A stretch of DNA of 36,676 nt from Chloroflexota bacterium (GTDB lineage Bacteria > Chloroflexota > Dehalococcoidia > JACQUA01): contig JACQUA010000206.1 of the NCBI GenBank assembly GCA_016210565.1, positions 1-36,676 on the forward strand. Direction: 5' to 3'. The notes beneath the pieces were generated by a model. It was given only the letters and a program-made list of their open reading frames with translations, was not told where the DNA came from and ran no database searches. The number at the start of each line of letters is the position of its first letter. The stretch's first letter is position 1. Below are positions 32,436 through 36,676 of this stretch, piece by piece. The translations under genes were made by a program, and so were the position numbers.

Positions 32436-33644
32436 ATGAACAAGATATTATCTGGAATCAGGGTGGTTTCGGTGGAGGTGGGCATCGCCGGTCCCTTCGC
32501 CTCCATGGTCCTCGCGGACCTGGGCGCCGAGGTCATCAAGATCGAGCCGCCGGAGGGGGATTCCAACCGGGCCCTGCAAGGGGCCGAAAAGGGCGAGCAC
32601 TTCTATTTCCTGGCCCTCAACCGCGGCAAGAAAAGCATGGCGCTCGACCTCAGCACCCCCTCGGGAAAGCAGGTCCTTCTCGACCTGGTCAAGGTCTCCG
32701 ACGTTCTCCTGTGCAACTACCGCGCCGGCGCGCTGGCCAGGCTGGGAGCGGACTACGAGACGGTGAAACAGACCAATCCCCGGCTCGTCTATTGCAGCAT
32801 GACCGGCTTCGGCCCCTCCGGGCCTTACCGGGACCGCCCCGCCTACGACCTCATGGGTTATGCCTGGTCCGGGATGCTCAGCGTCTCCGGAGAGCCGGGA
32901 AGAAAACCCGTGAAACCGGGCGTCCCCCTTGGCGACCAGGCCGCGGGCCTGTACTCGGTAATCGGCATTCTCGCGGCGCTGAACGAGCGGTCCCAGACCG
33001 GGAAGGGACGCCTCGTCGAAGTGGCCTTGCTCGATACCTGCGTGGCCCTGATGGGGATGTTCTTTTCCAAGTATTTCAACACCGGCGTTGTCCCCGGGCC
33101 TACCGGGTCCGCCCACCTGGCGGTGGCCCCTTCGGGCATCTACCGCACAAAGGACGGCTACGTCGCCCTCAGTTCCTGCTGGCCGCGCATCGCCCGGGTG
33201 ATCAATGCCGAATGGATGATTGAAGACCCCCGCTTCAAGACACTCCCGGCCCGGCTGGCTAACCGCAAGGAATTGGACCGGATTCTCGAGGACCACCTGA
33301 CGCAGGCCAACACCGATCAGTGGGTGGAGTTGTTCGCCGTGGAAGACATTCCCGGCGCCCCGGTAAGCACCGTCGACAAAGCCGCCGTCGACCCGCAGAT
33401 CCTGCACAACAACATGATCCTGACCATCGAACGGGCCGGACACCCGGACTTGAGAGTCGCCGGCAACCCGGTCAAGATTCCGGGCGTGACGGAGCAGTAT
33501 GGCCCTCCCCCCGGTCTGGGAGAGCACAACCGCGAGGTAATGTCGCACATTCTCGGCTACTCCGAGGAGAGAATCCGGCAGATTGAAGACGAAAAAAAGG
33601 CCCACGCCAGGGAACTGGAAGACCGGTTGCACAAGAAGAAATGA
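32436..33644 (+). CDS. Class III CoA-transferase, CaiB/BaiF family (cassette 2)
   Basis: 402 residues from ATG 32436; longer frames read through the repeat spacer. Blocks LSGIRVVSVEVGIAGPFASM and LADLGAEVIKIEPPEGD open the protein. GVPLGDQ places Asp167 at the catalytic aspartate position of the family, and NYRAGALARLGADY and YCSMTGFGPSGPY are CoA-site words. It resembles the cassette 1 enzyme across its length, including the shared WPRIARVINAEWMI stretch and the charged C-terminal tail. It differs in the cleft region (GEPGRKPVKPG against GEPGGPPIKPG, FSKYFNTG against LSYYCCSG), so the partner acids may differ. It is last in the forward cassette. Confidence 0.92.
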   Translation: MNKILSGIRVVSVEVGIAGPFASMVLADLGAEVIKIEPPEGDSNRALQGAEKGEHFYFLALNRGKKSMALDLSTPSGKQVLLDLVKVSDVLLCNYRAGALARLGADYETVKQTNPRLVYCSMTGFGPSGPYRDRPAYDLMGYAWSGMLSVSGEPGRKPVKPGVPLGDQAAGLYSVIGILAALNERSQTGKGRLVEVALLDTCVALMGMFFSKYFNTGVVPGPTGSAHLAVAPSGIYRTKDGYVALSSCWPRIARVINAEWMIEDPRFKTLPARLANRKELDRILEDHLTQANTDQWVELFAVEDIPGAPVSTVDKAAVDPQILHNNMILTIERAGHPDLRVAGNPVKIPGVTEQYGPPPGLGEHNREVMSHILGYSEERIRQIEDEKKAHARELEDRLHKKK

Positions 33645-33977
33645 CGAATGAGGAAAGAGAGAACCACGAATAAACACTAATGAACACGAAATTATTAGCT
33701 GCCAGGGGCTGAGACGGGGAATCGTTGCCAATTCGGTAAACCCGGACTGGAACAGCGGCGTAGGGTGGGTGAAGCGCAGAAGGCGGGTGCGGGCACGGGG
33801 AGGCTGCGCCTAACCCACCAAATCCTGAATCCGAATCTCTAAACTCTAAACAAATTCGAATACCAAAATTCCAGGCAACCAGGTAATTCCGATATGCGCT
33901 AGTTTCCAAACTCAGGCCCAGGGGGACCGGTTCGGACTTTTGAGCATTGGCATTTTGAGTTTGCTCAGAAAATAGGC
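33645..33977. other. Spacer part without genes, with one large hairpin
   Basis: It contains CCACGAATAAACACTAATG words (33663-33690), related to 2695-2720, an imperfect 16-base inverted repeat at 33764-33779/33804-33819 (GGTGGGTGAAGCGCAG, 14 of 16 paired), and AT-rich filler from 33840. The repeat type GGTGGGT...ACCCACC is common among unrelated bacteria. No promoter is evident. Confidence 0.55.
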
Positions 33978-34255
33978 TGTCACCCTGAGCGAAGTCGAAG
34001 GGTCTTTCGTCCCGCGCCCCGCCCCGAAAGATTCTTCGACTACGCTCGCTTCGCTCAGAATGACATTTTCATCCTTAATTGTCCCGACTCGTCGGGATGG
34101 GTGATTGCTCTGAAAATGTCACCCTGAGCGAAGTCGAAGGGTCTTTCGTCCGGCGCCCCACCTCGAAAGATTCTTCGACTACGCTCGCTGCGCTCGCTTC
34201 GCTCAGAATGACATTTTCATCGTTCATTGTCCCGACTCGTCGGGATGGGTGATTG
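33978..34255. repeat. Repeat A composite, tandemly duplicated
   Basis: Copy 1 is 33978-34107 and copy 2 is 34117-34255. Each runs TGTCACCCTGAGCGAAGTCG ... CTTCGCTCAGAATGACA, then a hairpin tail CCCGACTCGTCGGGATGGG. The two agree almost throughout; copy 2 has nine extra bases in CTCGCTGCGCTCGCTTCGC. It is the only place in the window where the unit, including its tail, is doubled head to tail, and so defines the full element at about 130 bases. It ends about 100 bases before TctC2. Confidence 0.85.
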
Positions 34256-34356
34256 TTTAGGATTTCGTGCTTCGTATTTCGTATTTGGATGGCCTTCTTG
34301 GTCCCGGCTTGTCCGGGTCAGGGCGTTTGTATTAACATTTCGCCGGAGGGTATCAA

Positions 34357-35547
34357 ATGAACGCATTCCTGAACATTACATTGGCCGTGGTTCTCGTTGC
34401 CTTGAGCTTCGCTGCGGCCTGCGGGCCGCAGCCGCCAGCCAGCCCATCACCTTCGCCCTCGCTTGCCGCCCCGGAGGTCAAGCCAACCTCTACGGCGACC
34501 CCACACCCCAAACCTGCCGCAACGCCCACAACAACACCGGCCAAACCCGCCACCCCACAGCCGACAGCGCCCTTCTACCAGGACAAGACCATACAACTGA
34601 TTGCGGCCTCTGCCGCCGGAGGGGCTACGGACATAGCGGCCCGGGCCGTCGCCACCTTCCTGCCCAAACATCTGCCGGGCAACCCAAGGATTATCGTTCG
34701 CAACGCACCCGGGGGAGGCGGCACCATCGCCATCAACAGCTTCGTCGAGAAAGTGAAGCCTGACGGCCTGACTTTGCTGGCCAGCGGGTCCGGCACGATC
34801 AACAGCCAGAGGATGGGACTCGACGTCGTCAATTATGACCTCCGCAAGGTCCGTTTCGTCGCCAGCTTCTCCCGCGTGGAACCCCTGCTCCTGATCCGTA
34901 AGGACGCCGTGGCGCGGCTCACCGACCCCAGGGCCAGGCCGGTGGTGGTCGGCGCCAGGGAAGCCAGCGAAAGCTGGCAGGCAATGACTTTGTGGGGCAA
35001 AGAATTCCTGGGGTGGAATGTCCGCTGGATACTGGGTTTCGCCAGCAGTCCCGAGTTGATCCTGGCCCTGCGCCGCGGCGAGATAGACATCTGGGGAATC
35101 ATGGACCGCAACCAGATCCAGCCCCTCGTAGATGACGGCGTGGTGGATATCATCGCCCAGATCGGAATAATCCAGAAGGGAAAATTCGTCCCGCGCCCTG
35201 ATTACCCCGATGTGCCGGTGATGGCCGACCTTCTGCTGCAGAAAGGGGTAAAAGGCGTACCGTGGGAGGCCTATGCGGGTTGGCTCGGCCCGGGCATGGT
35301 AACCGACCGCTGGCTCGCCGCCCCTCCGGGAACACCGGACAACATCATGTCCATTCTTATCGGGGCCTACCGGGACATGGGCAACGACCCCCAGTTTGAC
35401 GCCTGGGTCAAAAAGACGATAACACCCATCTACACGGTTACCCTGGGAGACGAAGTTGACGCCTACGTCAAAGAAATCCTGAGCGGCTCCAGGGAATCGG
35501 TAGACTACGCCTTTCAACTCCAGCGCAAATTCGGCATCGCGCGTTAG
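34357..35547 (+). CDS. TctC-family tricarboxylate-binding lipoprotein (TctC2)
   Basis: 396 residues, ATG after GGAGGG. The signal MNAFLNITLAVVLVALSFAA leads to lipobox Cys22. A linker of about 45 residues, almost entirely Pro/Thr/Ala/Ser, comes before the TctC domain, which opens FYQDKTIQLIAASAAGGATD. Family words IAARAVATFLPKHLPGNP, NAPGGGGTIA, LALRRGEIDIWG and APPGTPDNIM follow. It is homologous to TctC1 through the domain, but the ligand-contact word after AAS differs (AAGGATD against GPGGGTD). The crotonase gene lies 132 bases downstream. No membrane transporter gene is linked. The ligand is probably a carboxylate (inference from the family). Confidence 0.88.
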   Translation: MNAFLNITLAVVLVALSFAAACGPQPPASPSPSPSLAAPEVKPTSTATPHPKPAATPTTTPAKPATPQPTAPFYQDKTIQLIAASAAGGATDIAARAVATFLPKHLPGNPRIIVRNAPGGGGTIAINSFVEKVKPDGLTLLASGSGTINSQRMGLDVVNYDLRKVRFVASFSRVEPLLLIRKDAVARLTDPRARPVVVGAREASESWQAMTLWGKEFLGWNVRWILGFASSPELILALRRGEIDIWGIMDRNQIQPLVDDGVVDIIAQIGIIQKGKFVPRPDYPDVPVMADLLLQKGVKGVPWEAYAGWLGPGMVTDRWLAAPPGTPDNIMSILIGAYRDMGNDPQFDAWVKKTITPIYTVTLGDEVDAYVKEILSGSRESVDYAFQLQRKFGIAR

Positions 35548-35679
35548 TTGCCGTAGCCGCACCCTCTACGGGTGCGCACCGACACACATCGACGCGTCGA
35601 CGCAGCCACGCCCGGAGCACAACCCGAGTTTGCCACGGCTTTCCCATCCCGGCTTGTCCGGCTTCAGGAGGGAGACCAC

Positions 35680-36462
35680 ATGCCAGACGACGAAGTTATC
35701 GTAGAAAAAGATGGGTCCCTCTGTACCATCACCATAAACCGGCCCCACAGAAGGAATGCCTTAAACGCGCCGGTGCTCGCTGGCATCGGCAATACCCTGA
35801 AATCCATCGGCAGCAATAACGACATAAGGGCCGTCATACTGCGGGGGGCCGGCGAAGAAGCCTTTTCCTCGGGTATAGACATGAGCGCGGGCAGCGAACC
35901 CGGCGGCAGTGGAAAGCGTAAGCTGGCCTTTGTCCAGGCTGTAGAGAGCATCATGAACTGCCCCTGCCCCGTGATTGCCATGGTCTTCGGCTATGTCGCC
36001 GGGGCGGCCTTTGACCTGGCGGCCACCTGTGATTTCAGGATCGCTGCGAATAATGCCCGGTTTGCCCTCAACGCCGTCAAAGTGGGCCGGGTATACGACT
36101 ACGGAGGGATTCAGCGTCTCATCAACCTGGTCGGTGTCGGCCACGCCAAGGAGATTCTCCTGGCCGGCGAATATATCGACGCCCGGAGGGCGAGAGAAAT
36201 AGGTCTGGTCAACTACACGGTGTCCAGGGAAGAACTCGTTCCGTTCACCACATCTTTTGCCGGAAAACTGGCGCAGAATCCTCCCTTGGCCTTGTACGGC
36301 ACCAAGCGCGTCATCGCCAGGCTACTGAGTTACCAGGGACCCACCCCCGAAGCGCTGGCCGAAATCCAGGCGATAACGGAAGCCGCCGCGCAGAGCGAAG
36401 ACATCAAGGAGGCCCGCCGGGCTTTTGCCGAGAAACGCAAGCCCGTCTTCAAGGGAATTTGA
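35680..36462 (+). CDS. Enoyl-CoA hydratase/isomerase (crotonase) family protein, second copy
   Basis: 260 residues from ATG 35680 after AGGAGGGAG; an upstream frame from 35572 adds 36 residues without a ribosome site. Close paralogue of the protein at 30762: both begin with VEKDG..CTITINRP and end AFAEKRKPVFKG. Oxyanion-hole words AFSSGIDM and GYVAGAAFDLAATCDFR are intact. The hydratase Glu144 position is Asp112, and the Glu164 position is non-acidic (NAVKVG). Asp140 in GRVYDYGGIQRL again takes the isomerase-like position. It follows TctC2 and lies outside the mutase cassette, so it may serve a different acyl-CoA. The C-terminal third is nearly identical to the first copy, and DNA around 31400-31540 and 36300-36460 is also very similar, so the duplication is recent. 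Confidence 0.9.
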   Translation: MPDDEVIVEKDGSLCTITINRPHRRNALNAPVLAGIGNTLKSIGSNNDIRAVILRGAGEEAFSSGIDMSAGSEPGGSGKRKLAFVQAVESIMNCPCPVIAMVFGYVAGAAFDLAATCDFRIAANNARFALNAVKVGRVYDYGGIQRLINLVGVGHAKEILLAGEYIDARRAREIGLVNYTVSREELVPFTTSFAGKLAQNPPLALYGTKRVIARLLSYQGPTPEALAEIQAITEAAAQSEDIKEARRAFAEKRKPVFKGI

Positions 36463-36606
36463 GCCACCCGGAGTTTGGGGCCTTGACTGGCGCAGCATCA
36501 CGACATGGCGGAAACGGTCGCAGCCCTGATGTAATCCTCATCGTGTCCCACATCTCTGCTGGACACAGAACAAAGCCGCTTCTGCGGATTGGCGGGTGCG
36601 GAAGGT

Positions 36607-36676
36607 TGTCACCCTGAGCCGGAGCCCTGAGCGAAGCGAAGGGGCAGTCGAAGGGTCTTTCGTCCCCGGCGCAAGA
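36607..36676. repeat. Dispersed repeat A, right half (cut by window edge)
   Basis: It begins TGTCACCCTGAGCCGGAGCC and is nearly the reverse complement of the right half at 66-123. Copies in opposite orientation therefore stand at both ends of the window. The 144 bases before it (36463-36606) show no gene; GTGTCCCACATCTCTGCTGG at about 36543-36562 is reminiscent of words near 7485 and 7723. Confidence 0.8.

Noticed and set aside
32448..33731. A 427-codon reverse open frame opposite the CoA-transferase
   Set aside because: It is the antisense shadow of a well-supported gene; similar long shadows occur at 3556-4422, 27786-28769 and 34447-35562.
33978..34255. Possible CRISPR array
   Set aside because: Only two long copies with no short regular repeats or variable spacers, and no cas genes.

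Overview
The window is a GC-rich stretch of bacterial chromosome with 24 confident protein genes and one (the flavoprotein at 7779) whose start is uncertain. Genes use ATG, GTG and TTG starts behind AAGGAG-type ribosome binding sites. I see no rRNA, tRNA, CRISPR array, transposase or phage gene. The catabolic gene content and the spacers full of short dispersed palindromes resemble uncultivated Chloroflexota (Dehalococcoidia/SAR202-like). That assignment is inference from memory of such genomes, not proven by a marker gene.

Left half (about 1-20 kb): five closely related solute-binding lipoproteins (197, 6255, 9570 reverse, 14584, 17694) alternate with four UbiD-type prenyl-FMN decarboxylases (4536, 11386, 13001, 16050). 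Between them lie an amidohydrolase-2 protein (1516), an MmgE/PrpD protein (3022), an FAD_binding_2 flavoprotein (7779) and a two-domain cupin (19089). The reading is capture of organic acids outside the cell followed by non-oxidative decarboxylation, with possible ring cleavage or dehydration steps. The substrate is not identifiable from sequence.

Right half (about 20-36.7 kb): two TctC-type binding lipoproteins (20224 reverse, 34357) and a CapA-family metallophosphoesterase (21618 reverse) flank two parallel CoA cassettes. Cassette 1 (reverse) is mutase large subunit (25447), separate B12-binding subunit (24884) and class III CoA-transferase (23222). Cassette 2 (forward) is a sixth binding lipoprotein (27498), second mutase (28904), crotonase (30762), B12 subunit (31713) and CoA-transferase (32436), followed by TctC2 and a second crotonase (35680). 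The cassettes diverge from a shared spacer that carries a 19-bp dyad. Both mutases keep the catalytic core but differ from methylmalonyl-CoA mutase around the substrate and adenosyl pockets, and both crotonases lack the two hydratase glutamates. These are the best candidates for undescribed chemistry: activation of a carboxylate by CoA transfer, B12 carbon-skeleton rearrangement, then a crotonase step.

The window has eight binding lipoproteins but no permease or ATPase, four UbiD proteins but no UbiX, two B12 mutases but no MeaB-type chaperone or epimerase, and no recognisable transcription regulator. Most genes stand alone in spacers of 100-700 bp filled with hairpin repeats. One 58-bp repeat pair lies inverted around the flavoprotein gene, and a 77-bp MITE-like insertion interrupts another repeat copy.
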